Positions 52,201 to 63,559 of a stretch of 64,000 nucleotides of DNA are shown piece by piece (positions within the stretch are counted from its first letter, which is position 1; every line of letters begins with the position of its first letter). This DNA comes from Metopolophium dirhodum (Eukaryota; Arthropoda; Insecta; Hemiptera; Aphididae). The stretch covers positions 27,504,447 to 27,568,446 of the forward strand of contig NC_083564.1 of the NCBI RefSeq assembly GCF_019925205.1. The letters are read 5' to 3'. The position numbers were made by a program, and so were the translations under genes. A model generated the notes under the pieces. It ran no database searches, was not told the origin of the DNA, and worked only from the letters and a program-made list of their open reading frames with translations.

Positions 52201-55200
52201 AACGTATTTTAATTCATGGTTATCACAATTTTCTCGATGTTGCGTAGCTAATATATTATTTTTTACTGACAATGTGCTAAGATATCTAATGTAGATTCGG
52301 TATTATTTAATCTTTTTAAAATTTCAACGAATTATTATGTTTCAAATTTTCAACAATTAACTTAATTAACAACATTTTATAAATTAATAGAAAATTAAGT
52401 GCATTTTTAAAGCTCATTCTATTTAAATGTAAGGTATGCAAGGAACAAGGGTATGTAGGTATATAAAATTATAATTTAATGTTGAAAAGTGTTTATGACT
52501 TGTTGAAAATGGTAAGCACTATTATTACGTTACCTATTACTAGGTAACACGTTTTTTTGACGTGTACATCGGCCGGATTCCCGAACAATCGAGTTACGTA
52601 ATTTTTAAACATTTTGTATGGGTATCAGTTTTATTTTATAGTATAGGATTATTTTACAAAACAAAATTGTTACGTATTTCTAAATTCGAAGACATATTAA
52701 TTATTGAAGATGTACATTGTCTTAAATATAATTATTTATTATTTTTCTTTCCAAAAATTATTAAAATATTAATTTAACTGTTTTCTTATTTCCAAGAAAA
52801 TTTACTATCAATCATTCATGAAAATATTAATATTTGTTTAACTTTGTTTTTAATTTAAATAGACAATTTTTATTAATTTCTAAATCTGAAAGCCTGTATT
52901 TCGAAAATGAATACATTAAAATATATACCATTATGCATACTGTACTGTTCTGCGATCTCCCTAAGCCGTAAATGCACTTATTACATGAGGTTTTAATTTG
53001 TTAAAGACATTAAATTGATAAGAATATTAAAGTTCAATTCCTTTTTCCTATCATTATGTTTCTTGTCGACTCGATTTTAAGAAACTTTAAGAGTATATTA
53101 TCCAGGTCAAAGGGTGTTATTGCGAAAATTATTTATTAATATTATCTGAATTGGAGACAATGTAGGCCTGCAGTGTATCAGGAATTGTATGATTTTTGTG
53201 GAATGTGGAGAAACCATCGCAAAAAATGTAAAATAATTTTTTGACGAGTAATAATAACTTAGTAGCTATTTAATAAATAGTAAAAACAATTTTGTTGTTT
53301 ATGAGATGAAGATGATTTATGTCTTGCTGCCTGATGGTTACAGTAATATATATATATATATGGGTACTCCCTTGATTTTTAAATTTATTATAACTTATAT
53401 TTATCTTAGTTGTGCCTACCTACTTCCTAAAATTTCCAGTCTAAAAATGTGTGATATTTATAATTTTTATCAACAACCTAATTGCTAATGCTTATAACAA
53501 CATGATATTTTAGCAGCTGTAACCCTTTATATTAAATTGTTTAAAGTTGAAACACATTTAAAAATAATATGTTATAATAATACATAAAAAATTACTAATT
53601 CAATTGAATTATTGTTTGTAATATATTAAGCCCAAGGTCCAGTATTCTGAATATTCTTAACCATTTTTATATTTTTATTCATCTAAAAATTGATTACATT
53701 TCATAAATCAATGTTATTGCGATATTTATCTTATAGTTTGTTTAAATATAAATAAATACAAACACTTCTATTAAGGAAATACATAGAATGTTTTAGACTT
53801 AAAAGTTGTAGAACTTATAGGGGCTATATATATATATATACTTAATAAATACGTTTATATTTAGTCGAATGAACTATACAATTGGATATGTATTTTAGTC
53901 TATTTATTTGAAAATTTCCTTGACTTATTGACTGTGTCTGGTGATATGAATAATAAAAATATAATAATCAAATTAAAGTATGATGATAAAGTATACTGTC
54001 CTTTGTTACTTTTGAAATTCGTTGTATTTTTACTGTTAGCAAATACATTATAATATGATAATGTATTAATAACATTCTGCTACTCGAGGGACATGTATAA
54101 TAATTAAAATAATTACAGTTTATCGCATGGTTCTTTTCTGTTAATGTTTGATTGACATCCAAAGACATTTTTTTTTTTTTATTTATATACATATATTTAA
54201 TGACTACTATTATAAGTCGGGTTGACCATTTAGATAAGCATAGGAGCAGCAGTTGTCTTAATGTCCTATGCATCTATTTGGGTCACTTCAACAAAGGTCA
54301 ATACTTATCATGGGATAAATATGCTGGTACACTATTGTATTGTATATTGTCAGTGATGATTTTGATCGATCTATTTCTTAATATATTATAGTATTGTGAT
54401 TTACCCAGAATTATAACGAAACTAATCATTATTATTAATGTCAATCATGTCTACATGAAGAGAAATCATATTTTATCAAATCAAATCATTAGTATTAGTA
54501 TTAATTTTCATCAGTTTAATGTATTTATAAGGATGGAATATTTTAATTTGTCTTGTTCTTATATAAAAGTATGCACTATAGCATTATCAGTAGTTATGTT
54601 ATAACTTGAGTTATTATTTGAGACGAGTCCAATTTGTAGATGAGAACATAATATTCATTTTACTGCTTAGTGCAAATCTCCAATGTAGTTTTTAATAAAA
54701 ATATATATATATTTTAATAAGAGTTAAATAAAATTGGTTAAGTGTTTTATGTTTTTTTTAAATTAAATACGTACTAGTTTTAAAATTAAAATACTAAAAT
54801 AAACCACTCAGTAATGTTACTTGTTAAGTAAAATGTACTTAATAGTTATATTATGGTAAGTCAATAACGTCTGTGACAAACATATAAAAACAAATTCTAT
54901 TTAGCATTTCTCATTGTTAAATCCTCTTAAGTTAAAATAATTGTTGTATTGGATAATATCATAAGAGTTATACTCTTAGTATAGAGACAGTAGATAGTTA
55001 TATGCAATACTGCAAACATGAAATAAAATATTATTACTTAAAGACTATGTTTAAGTAAAACTGATCAGTAGTTTGTGCTATATTGGCATAAAGTAAATGT
55101 GAGCAATGATGTTTAAAAATATAAATTTAGTACAAAGTTTATTTTTTTTCAGAATCTGAAACTATCACAGATTGGTTAAATGAAGAAAAATTCATTGACC

Positions 55201-55811
55201 TTCCAATATTTGATGATTTCATGACAAACACCTCTCCAAACAACATTGAAATGAAACCAATGGAATATCAGAAGTTTGTCCCTTCCAACAAAGCTATCCA
55301 GTATCAACCATATCCTACCCAACAGTATGCACCTATGTACTGCCATGAAACGTCCATTCAGCCAAAATTCAACTATGTTCCACCCACTTCATTGACACCA
55401 CCTGAAAGTCCCAAAGATACAGATGTCCTAATGTCTATGCTAGATGATATGCAACCAGAAGAACTCAGTCAGTTGGTAGTCGACGAAGACACATTATCAG
55501 ACTTTATGTCATCAGACGCTAGTAGCCATACCGATTCATACAGTGATATAACAACTAAACGAGACAAACCATACTCTCCAAAGGCACCCAACGAAGAAAA
55601 GCGATTACGCAAAAAAGAACAAAACAAAAATGCAGCTACAAGGTACAGGATGAAGAAAAAAGCTGAAATCAAGGAATCTGTAGTAGAAGAGAAACAACTT
55701 TTGCAAAGAAATGATACACTCAAGGACGAAGCTAAAGAACTGGCTAGAGAAATTAAGTATTTGAAATCACTGTTGAGGGATGTTTACAAAGCCAAGGGAC
55801 TATTGAATTGA
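46147..55811 (+). CDS. crc: ATF4/cryptocephal bZIP transcription factor
   Basis: ATF4 is the nuclear bZIP activator induced when eIF2-alpha is phosphorylated; it switches on amino-acid, redox and ER-stress genes. The coding exons are 46,147-46,330 and 55,153-55,811, joined in phase (GAT G|AA TCT) by GTAGGT...TTTTTTCAG, for 280 residues. The acidic N-terminal half includes LLDYLDKLYDKND and DWLNEEKFIDLPIFDDF. A Pro/Gln/Tyr-rich middle follows. The basic region lies at about 211-231 (EQNKNAATRYRMKKK), and the zipper has heptad residues L244, L251, L258, L265 and V272. It is shorter than human ATF4 (351). I chose the 46,147 ATG (A at -3) because the stretch after the in-frame upstream ATG at 46,060 looks like leader, but 46,060 has stronger context and would give 309 residues. 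No DSG degron is visible. Confidence 0.94.
46331..55152 (+). other. ATF4 intron 2 (8.8 kb)
   Basis: Long AT-rich intron between the two coding exons. It contains a few transposon scraps (a hAT-like end near 48.83-48.88 kb; a diverged repeat at 50.4-50.9 kb) and the GC-richer island listed at 51.37-51.66 kb. No coding exon with good splice sites was found on either strand. Confidence 0.7.
51370..51660 (+). promoter_or_regulatory. GC-richer island in ATF4 intron 2, candidate alternative promoter
   Basis: It has clear CpG enrichment compared with the rest of the intron, for example GGCGCGCGCATAGCG near 51,391 and CTCGCGCGGCGCAACC near 51,577. It is followed by TTCACATG|GTAGGT, a donor-like site at 51,650. 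A transcript starting here and joining exon 3 would lack exons 1 and 2 and would be expected to start ATF4 at the ATG at 55,221 (196 residues, bZIP intact). No transcript evidence is available. Confidence 0.35.
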
Positions 55812-57060
55812 AATACATTTAAAAATGTTGATCTGATTATTTAACTTTTATGGCATATGTTTGATTAATAGTTAAAATATAGTGTTAAAAATTGTCATGT
55901 AGGTTTTGTTGGAGGGTTTTCTTGCATATGCAGTTTTAATGTATCCTTAACTATAATTACAGTATTAGAATATTTGGAAAATCTACTTATAACACCAGTG
56001 CAGCCATTATCTCCTTGTAAATATATTCTTATTCTTTTTCTACTAGTTTTATTTTTAAATATTTTGTATCCATTATTGGCTTGTTAGAACTAACCAAGAA
56101 AACTTGTATCATTTTCAAACATACATCTGATCTTGTGATATATTTAAAACATACTATTACTATTGAAGTGTATGTAAGACTTAAACTGTTTACTAAACAA
56201 TTGTCTTGATATTTATCTAAACAATGTGGTGAAGCATTTTTAATGACTTAATACATTTGATTTTGTAAAATACATGAAATCTCACAAGTTTTGTATGCTT
56301 GATTGTTATATAAAACCCCTTGGTTCAGTTTAAGATAAAACATTTATTTAGCATTCTTGTTATTAGATTAAGAAAAATAAAAAATTAATACATTACGTAG
56401 CTTAACCCATTCTATTTTTTTTTTTAAATTCAAAACCTTATATTATTTTATAACATAACATAATTTTAGTGATTATAATTTATTTTTTGATTTCAATTAT
56501 AATTTTTAGTTTTACTTATAATTTACATGCGTATTTATCGATAAGGTTGTTATGATTATTGTTTGAATGATATTGCTGTTTCAACTTGGTAATATATTGT
56601 AAAGTTCATTTATTTCTCATAAAAAATGAACTAACTGTTTTGCAAGTGAAACAATTAGGTGTTTGACAATTTTTATCTCAATTTTTATTTGTAACGGGAT
56701 AAAATCTATTTTTATTTTATTAAAAAATATATATTAAGATGACTGTTTGAATTTTTAATAGTTAAAAATTAATCTAAAAAAATATATCAAATATATTTCT
56801 TAAAAATTGGTTTTATTCGATTTGATACATTTTTTTAGACCGGTTTTAAGAGGACGTAAGCCCACTATTTGTGTTGTACCTCTGACCTATAAACATCACG
56901 GACAAAATGCATTTACTCAAAGAAGTTATTTATGATTTTTATATATTCCTTGATTAAAATAATTTATTATAGACAATTATATTTTTGAACATTTGACATG
57001 TCATTTTGTTTGAATATTGTCTCAATAAAAATAAATATTAATTTAAATTAACAAAACAAA
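55812..57060 (+). other. ATF4 3' UTR and downstream DNA
   Basis: AT-rich sequence after the stop. Polyadenylation signals AATAAA are present at 56,376-56,381 and 57,024-57,029, giving a 3' UTR of about 0.6 or 1.2 kb. I see no other gene. Confidence 0.55.
56376..56381 (+). terminator. ATF4 polyadenylation signal candidate
   Basis: AATAAA about 565 nt after the ATF4 stop codon. A second candidate lies at 57,024. Confidence 0.45.
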
Positions 57061-57179
57061 ACCGAGATGTTAAACCATAGTCATAATTAATATGACTCTT
57101 TATAATTTTAGTAATACGTTTATTAACTAAAAAAAAAAGTGCATAAGTGAATAAAATAATGTTAGGTATACAATGATGT

Positions 57180-57680
57180 ATTTTTTTTCTGCCTGTCGTG
57201 AACATATAGTAAAAATATAGTTAAAAATGCTTTGATTTTCAACATCAGTATCTTTTCTGGTAGAAAAGTGAATCTAGTTGGTACTTTTGAGATGGTGAAA
57301 TTGAAAATTCCCAGTAGTTTTAGAAATCGTCATAAACCTGTGGTAATTTTTTCACAAAACCAATTTTAAAAAGGTGGGCAAGTGGGTGTCGTTCTGCTGT
57401 ACAGTAGGTTACAAGTGGGTCACTGTAATGGATGGTGTTAAATTTGAATTTAATGATATATCATTGAATAAGAAAAACAATTCTGAGCGAAGACGCGGTC
57501 AGTCAGGGTATGATATTACCAAGTATATTTGATGATATTATTGTGAATAAAGTAATTTATATATTAACCTATTTACGTGGAACATTGTTTTAAATTTTCA
57601 ATCCTTAGCTATAAAAGTTTAACATTTTACAAATTTTTAACTACAAAATAATTGTAAAATGTCAAAATTTGAACTTTAAA
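57180..57680. repeat. Two GATTCTGAG-family fragments head to head
   Basis: Positions 57,180-57,365 match the end region in minus orientation (GTGAATCTAGTTGGTACTTT). From 57,370 a plus-orientation start follows (GGTGGGCAAGTGGGTGTCG), running to about 57,680. The junction suggests a rearrangement or an insertion of one copy into another. Confidence 0.65.
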
Positions 57681-59421
57681 CCTGTAAATTGGAATAAAAG
57701 TTCATATTAGTTTAAAATCTAAAATCCTTGTCTGAAAAGGGCCCCTAAATATGATATTGGGAGCCGTGCACCCCCAGCACCCCCGCTAATTGCTTATTGC
57801 GGCACTGTCAATGACCTATTCTATGATGACACCCATACAGTATAGCATGATAACTTTTTGTTATATATACCGGAAGTTAAACCAAACAATTTTTTTTTGT
57901 TATTTTTACAAGTTTTTTCACTCTGATTTTGATGAACCAAATAAATTATTACCATCTTATTTATTTTTCAAGTTAATTTATATAACTCAACTTTTTGAAC
58001 TATTGTATTTAATTTAGCGTCTCCTCCCTTGGAGACTATCCCATAAAGCAGGTAAAGGTAAAAACCGTATAATATACAAAAACAAACTAATTTAATAAAT
58101 TTAAAAAAAGAAGGGACCGTAGACACTCGCTGCCAAGTGCATTTATAATAAGCAGTGGCGTTCTCAGGAATTTTCTATGGGGTGTGTTCTAAAAATTTAC
58201 TAGCATTCAATAGTGGGTGGGACAAATTTTGAGTTATTATGTATTTTACCATTTTAGTAGTCAGTACACCTAGTGAGCTGTATTTGGTATATCCAAAAAC
58301 TAAGCTTTTCAACATTCATACTTTAATAATCATTATAAAACGATAATAATTTACCAAACATTTCAAAACACAATATTTTCAAGTTTCAGTCCATTATCTC
58401 TATCCATTCTCTTTACCATTTTACACTACTAACTACTTCTGTAACTGGTCAATTTATAGGATATTGTGCATTGCCAACAAGAATAAAATAGCTTTTTCTT
58501 TTTAAAATTAATTTTTTATTAATTTGTACATTTTTGATTTATATACTTGTTATACTTATAATATAAACTTATAGCTGTACATAGGCCCGCGGCCTGTTAT
58601 CACGGCCCGCGACGTTTCTTTAAAATATTTATTTGAATGACTCCATTTTGAATGAGATGTCTCACTATTAGCAAAGTTAATAGTTAATAGTTATCCATAT
58701 TTTTATTCAAAATTTCAAGCAATAGGTACGATACAATATTGTGAAAAAGTAATATTAACAGTAACCCTTATAACATTTCCGTCTATAATATTAACTATAT
58801 TTCCTGTAAATATGCATTACAATAACTATTATTAGAAAATTAGAAAATTCACATACAATTATGGGAAGTATAATAAGCTGGAACTAGACTGCTGTTATCA
58901 AATCCCGATAATTTCTAACAATCATATAATCTCATTAATGAACTTATAAATGAACTTATTAATTCAGACTTCCCTGAAATGGCTAACAAAAGTTTAAAAG
59001 TTGTATACAATAAAATCAGCTCACGTTAAATTCAGATAAGATTAAATAGTAGGTATAACTGTATAAGTACACACTCTAAAGACTCCAATCTATATATAAT
59101 CCAATTTAGAAAAACCAAAAAAATTTATTGACTATAATAAGTTCATTCAAGAATGATTAGTCAGAGGGCATCAGATGGTCAAAGTTAAAAAAGTTACATA
59201 TTATAAAAATCAACAAGTCATTATTCATTAATAATAAATTAGGTTGAATGAATAGCGTTCACAGATATTTTCAATGAGAGGGGCTATATAAGAAAAATAT
59301 GTTTTTATGTATATCAAATTATATTTGTCATGAGTGGAAATGTTTCTTGTTTTTATTTATATACTTCCCTTTTTTTTTGTGTTACAATTTAGGAGCTTTA
59401 CAAAAATAATATTGAACATTT
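57681..59421. other. AT-rich intergenic DNA between ATF4 and EMC10
   Basis: No gene found. There is a transposon end with a C-rich run near 57,770, and the left end of the 14.9-kb hAT-like family (CAGTGGCGTTCTCAGGAATT) near 58,155. Confidence 0.5.
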
Positions 59422-60238
59422 TAGATTCTGAGCGGAGCGATGAATGTGTGTTATTATTTTATTTTTTTATTTTAAAATTTTTTATTTTTGTGTGTCATCA
59501 GTCATCACCTTTTAGGACAGTAAAAATGCTTAGATTATCTTCAACAGCATTTTTTCTGATAGGAAAGTGAATCTAGTTGGTACTTTGGGGAGTCAAAAGT
59601 AAAAATTTCCCAGTAGATTTCAATAGCGTCGTGAAAAAAAAAAGAAAAATTAAGGACATTTTTATGCAAAATCTGTTTTTGAGATAATCGATTTTGGTTT
59701 TTGGTGCAACTCTAAAACAAATGACCGATAGGTACATGAAATTTTGACTAAATGTTTATATTAGCATTTTCTATACACCATAACATTTTCCAAATATTTT
59801 GACTTATTTTGAGCTGTTTACGGACATTTTCAGTTTCCATTTTTTTTAGTTTTTTTCCTATAAATATCAATAAAATTTTATTCGTTGGTTAAAAAAAGTT
59901 GAAAATTAAATAAAAAGGTCATAGTATATTGTTTCAAAGGCAGATGAAAAAAATCAAAAATCCATAGTCACGATTTTTTTTTATAAGCGTTTAAAGTCCG
60001 TATTTTGACGAAATGTACCAAATTTTAATTAAAATTTTTTAAAATAAGTATAATATGAATGTATTATTTATATATATAATAATAAAGTATATGATATTCA
60101 TAGGCTGACCGTTTTCGCTCAGAATCGTTTTACTTAGACAATGATATATCATTGAATTCAAATTTAACACCATACAGTGACCCACTTGTAACCTACTCCT
60201 ACTGTACAGCATAGCGACACCCACTTGCCCACCTTTTT
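59422..60238 (-). repeat. GATTCTGAG-family repeat with ACATTT duplication, 817 bp
   Basis: It begins TAGATTCTGAGCGGAGCG and ends CACTTGCCCACCTTTTT, both family termini. ACATTT flanks it on each side (59416-59421 and 60239-60244), a likely 6-bp target-site duplication that defines the ends. It is an internally shorter version of the copy at 37.1-38.5 kb. Confidence 0.8.
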
Positions 60239-60244
60239 ACATTT

Positions 60245-60972
60245 GTACTGTGTATTTATAAATCCATAAACATCAAAATAATATGAAAATTACTACGTAT
60301 CCATAATATATTATGGCCGATTTTACTAATTTTAGGCGCTTTTGAGTTTTACCACTTTTACGTGGGCGTCAATGGAGGTATCAAAATTATTATGTTTTGG
60401 CTATTTTGGCCGTTCTAGACTTCTAGCGCCATCTATCGGCTGTACGCCGACTCATCAGGCTATCAGCTATCTGGCAACCCTGATCGGTGTATGAAATTTT
60501 TCGGTCCGCTATCAAATACTGCAAATGATAGCCGCTATCATACATCATAATCTGGTATAATAATCTAAGACCGTGGGTATAACTATAACATAGATAATAT
60601 TATTAACTATTTATTATTAAGAATTTAATATTTTTGATATTTCAATTGGAATTGGAAACCTATTAGAATATGTTTATGATGGAAAATTGAAAACTAAATT
60701 GACCTCTTAATACTTGTAGATCCACCTTGAGTAATAGTGATTACTGACTAGTGAGTAATCTACTAATATAAATATAATATATAAATTATTGTGTTATGAA
60801 TGTAAGTTTGTTAATTGTATTCTGTTACATATTATTAATAATATTAGATATTATACTTGCTGTGTCAACTACTAAGTATCTGTTACAGATACAAAGCAAA
60901 TGTTTCAATTTCAATTTATTATGTAAATTGTTTTTTTTATTTTAAAGGTTAAAACAAAAAAACTTCAACAAG
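60245..60972 (+). promoter_or_regulatory. EMC10 upstream region
   Basis: This block holds a less AT-rich segment (about 60,340-60,540) with repeated CTATCA/TATCGG motifs. It is the most likely location of the EMC10 promoter. The transcription start was not placed. Confidence 0.4.
60426..60434 (-). promoter_or_regulatory. CTCF-like core motif
   Basis: AGATGGCGC on the minus strand (within ATAGATGGCGCTA) matches the core of the insect CTCF site. It lies between ATF4 and EMC10. The same core is common by chance and in transposons, so this is tentative. Confidence 0.3.
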
Positions 60973-62365
60973 ATGCATTATAAACTAATATGCTTATTTT
61001 GTTCAGTGTTAAGTGGTATTTACTGTTCTGTAAGTAAAACTAATTGAAAATAAACTGGGATTAATAACTGTAATAAGTCAATTTATTTTTCCAGGATACA
61101 AGTTATGATTCAATATCTGACGTTTATTTAGAACATGAGTTGATTCCCAATGCTGGTTTCACCAAACGCAGTTCTATTCTTGTCAATTTGGAGTCTAGGA
61201 ACGATGTTGTATCTACTACTACTATTAATGATTCAGACATACAATTATTAAAAGTAACCATTGAATAAATATTCTATTAACTTTGTTTCAATTCAATTGT
61301 ATTAATAAATTATTATATATGTATATTTATAGCAATTAGCATCTAAAAATGAACTATACAGATTAAAAGTCACCGTTAGAACATTGTCTGGCAAAGAAAC
61401 ACGTTTTCTCACTTTTACTAGGGCATGCCTTATAGTTGGATCTAAATTAAATGATATTTTAACACTACATTTGGATCATTTAGACTCTCCATTTGCGGTT
61501 AACTTAGCTACTACGTCTAACAACTGCAACAGCAATGAATTGGACACAAGTAACTTTACAACTACAGTATTTTTCAGAAGACCAGAAAGCAGTCCAGTGT
61601 TCGTATTTTGATTTTTTTTACTCTCGACTATTCAATTATTTATATGGAACAACATTTTTGGTTATTTGTAGACCCGATACTGCAACTTATATTCAGAAGA
61701 TGGAACGTGAGCGTGATGCCAGGGAAAAAGGTAAATCAAGCAATAACAAATCAATGCTCGGAAAATATGTAAGTAAAAATGTATTTAAAATTAATAAGTG
61801 CACTAAAACAAACTTATTTAACAGGCCATATTTTGTTCTACTTTGATGTCCTATGTTGATCAGTATATCACATATATTAATATTTAGTTATTTACAAAAT
61901 ACATATTGCGCTCACATTCATACATTTGGTCCAAGTATTTTTCAAACAAAAAATAATTTCCAAGCAATTTCAATTTATCTAAATAACAATTCAATGTTCT
62001 ATTGTTAAAAAAACAGAAATTGATAATTCCTAAGTACTCTTGACATTAATAAAATTATTTAACAAATTATTATTGAATATTATATATATTTTTTACTAAT
62101 TAATCATTTGGCAAAATTAAAATTTTTATGGATAATAAGAATTTATTTTACAATTTGTGTAAATTACATTAAATAATCTATTTACAATTGATAAAACAAT
62201 TAATATATAGTATGGTTTGTTTAGTTTTAAATTACCTAATAATAGTTAAGATTTTATCTAAACATAAACTCACTAATAAATATATGATTTCAGTGGATGT
62301 ATATATTACCATTAGTCATATTTATGATGATTGCTGGTGCATCAAACCCAGAAGCAAGACAGTAA
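60973..62365 (+). CDS. EMC10: ER membrane protein complex subunit 10
   Basis: EMC10 is a single-pass, ER-lumen-facing subunit of the EMC, the insertase for tail-anchored and multi-pass membrane proteins. Five exons: 60,973-61,029; 61,095-61,253; 61,333-61,598; 61,672-61,768; 62,294-62,365. All phases agree, giving 216 residues. Residues 1-19 are a signal peptide (MHYKLICLFCSVLSGIYCS). The lumenal domain has the family-typical start VYLEHELIPNAGFTKRSS. A pre-membrane stretch PDTATYIQKMERERDA follows, then one membrane span (about 194-209, WMYILPLVIFMMIAGA) and a short tail ending SNPEARQ. The spacing and the PDTATYI...WMYI order match human EMC10 (262 residues). The third donor (GTTCGT at 61,599) is weak but is the only one that keeps the frame into PDTATYI; the intron is just 73 bp. 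The gene converges on AMDHD2. Confidence 0.93.
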
Positions 62366-62563
62366 ATCGAAAAATGTACTTCTAAGTTGTATTTATTCTA
62401 TTTTGTTCTTTCATCAACTAATGGGACTATCCTGTTAGTGTCTTTATATTAAATAATGTAAGTTTCATAATATGTACATTAAGTGATATTATTGATTAAA
62501 TTACAATATACGGTTTAAAAATTAATAAATTGTCAAGTATAATAACTAAAAAATAATAAATAT
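62366..62563. other. Shared 3' region of EMC10 and AMDHD2
   Basis: 198 bp between convergent stop codons. An AATAAA for EMC10 lies at 62,524-62,529. On the minus strand the first clear AATAAA for AMDHD2 is at 62,397-62,392. Used together, the two 3' UTRs would overlap by more than 100 bp. Confidence 0.55.
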
Positions 62564-63559
62564 TTATGTAGTTTTTTTCACAATATAACCAGCTCCACTA
62601 TTATGTTCAAACACACACTGTCCATTGATCCAAGTTGATTGAACATTTAATTTATGTCCCAAAAATACAAAATCAGCATCAGCTCCGTAGTTAAGTGTGC
62701 CTTTAGATTGTTGTATCCCTAAAACTTGAGCTGGATGTAAAGTTACTGTCTCAATTGCTTCAGCAACACTACAATCTTTAAAGATATTTTTTCTTTATAT
62801 ACAATTATACCAAATATTATACACACGAGTTAAACTTACTTGTCGATTCAATAAAATATCTCATACATTCATCTAAAGAAGTCACACTACCACATAATGT
62901 ATTTGTGTTTGCTATGTATGCTTTTGAATTCTTTACTTCTATCTGTTCATCGCCCAAATGATGAATACCATCTGGTAGCCCAATAGCTGACAATGCATCT
63001 GTTACCAACACAAGTCCTTTAGGGTTGACTTTATGGGCAATTTTTAATGCTGCTGGATGTGTATGAGTACCATCAGCTATAATACCAAAAAATAATGGCT
63101 TCTCGACGCTAGGTGGACATGCTATGAGTCCAATCAACCCTGGATCTCTATGATGAAACTATAAACACAATTCGTTCAAACAGTTGTTGTTGTGTAATAA
63201 AGTATACCTACAGAAAGCATTGCATTAAATAAATGTGTAATAAATGTAGCGCCATTGTTTACTGCTTGTATACTAGTTTCCATATTTGATGATGTGTGTC
63301 CTAATGATACTACAATGCCGTTATTAGATAAAAGTTTGATTACCTCCATTGAACCATTAAGTTCAGGAGCTAGAGTAACTATTTCTATATTATCTAAGCA
63401 ACCATAAGTATCTATCAAGTTAGAATTTTCTAAGGTTTTTATATTAGAAAGACTATGTGCCCCATGTTTCAGTCTACTAATGAATGGACCTTCAACGTGT
63501 GCCCCTAAAACTGCAGCTCCTTGTTCATCACCACGACAGCGTTTGAACTTTGGTAATAT
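62564..63559 (-). CDS. AMDHD2: N-acetylglucosamine-6-phosphate deacetylase, C-terminal exons (partial)
   Basis: AMDHD2/NagA removes the acetyl group from GlcNAc-6-phosphate, recycling amino sugar in the cytosol toward the hexosamine pathway. It belongs to the metal-dependent amidohydrolases. Three exons lie in the window: 63,212-63,559, 62,840-63,158 and 62,564-62,775, encoding 292 residues and the stop. Visible family motifs are GAHVEGPFIS (metal Glu), VSLGHT and THLFNAML (metal His residues), FHHRDPGLIGL, IADGTHTHPAAL, LVTDALSA (catalytic Asp), LCGSVTSLDECMRYF and LHPAQVLGIQQSKGTLNYG. The last intron uses the acceptor CTTTAAAG at 62,776, restoring TNCSVAEAIE. About 115 N-terminal residues (human enzyme 409) must lie beyond 64,000. 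Confidence 0.95.

Noticed and set aside
61535..61846. 103-codon plus-strand frame across the EMC10 intron
   Set aside because: Its first half is out of frame with EMC10 and its middle is the 73-bp intron; only the PDTATYI-to-GKY part is real coding sequence.
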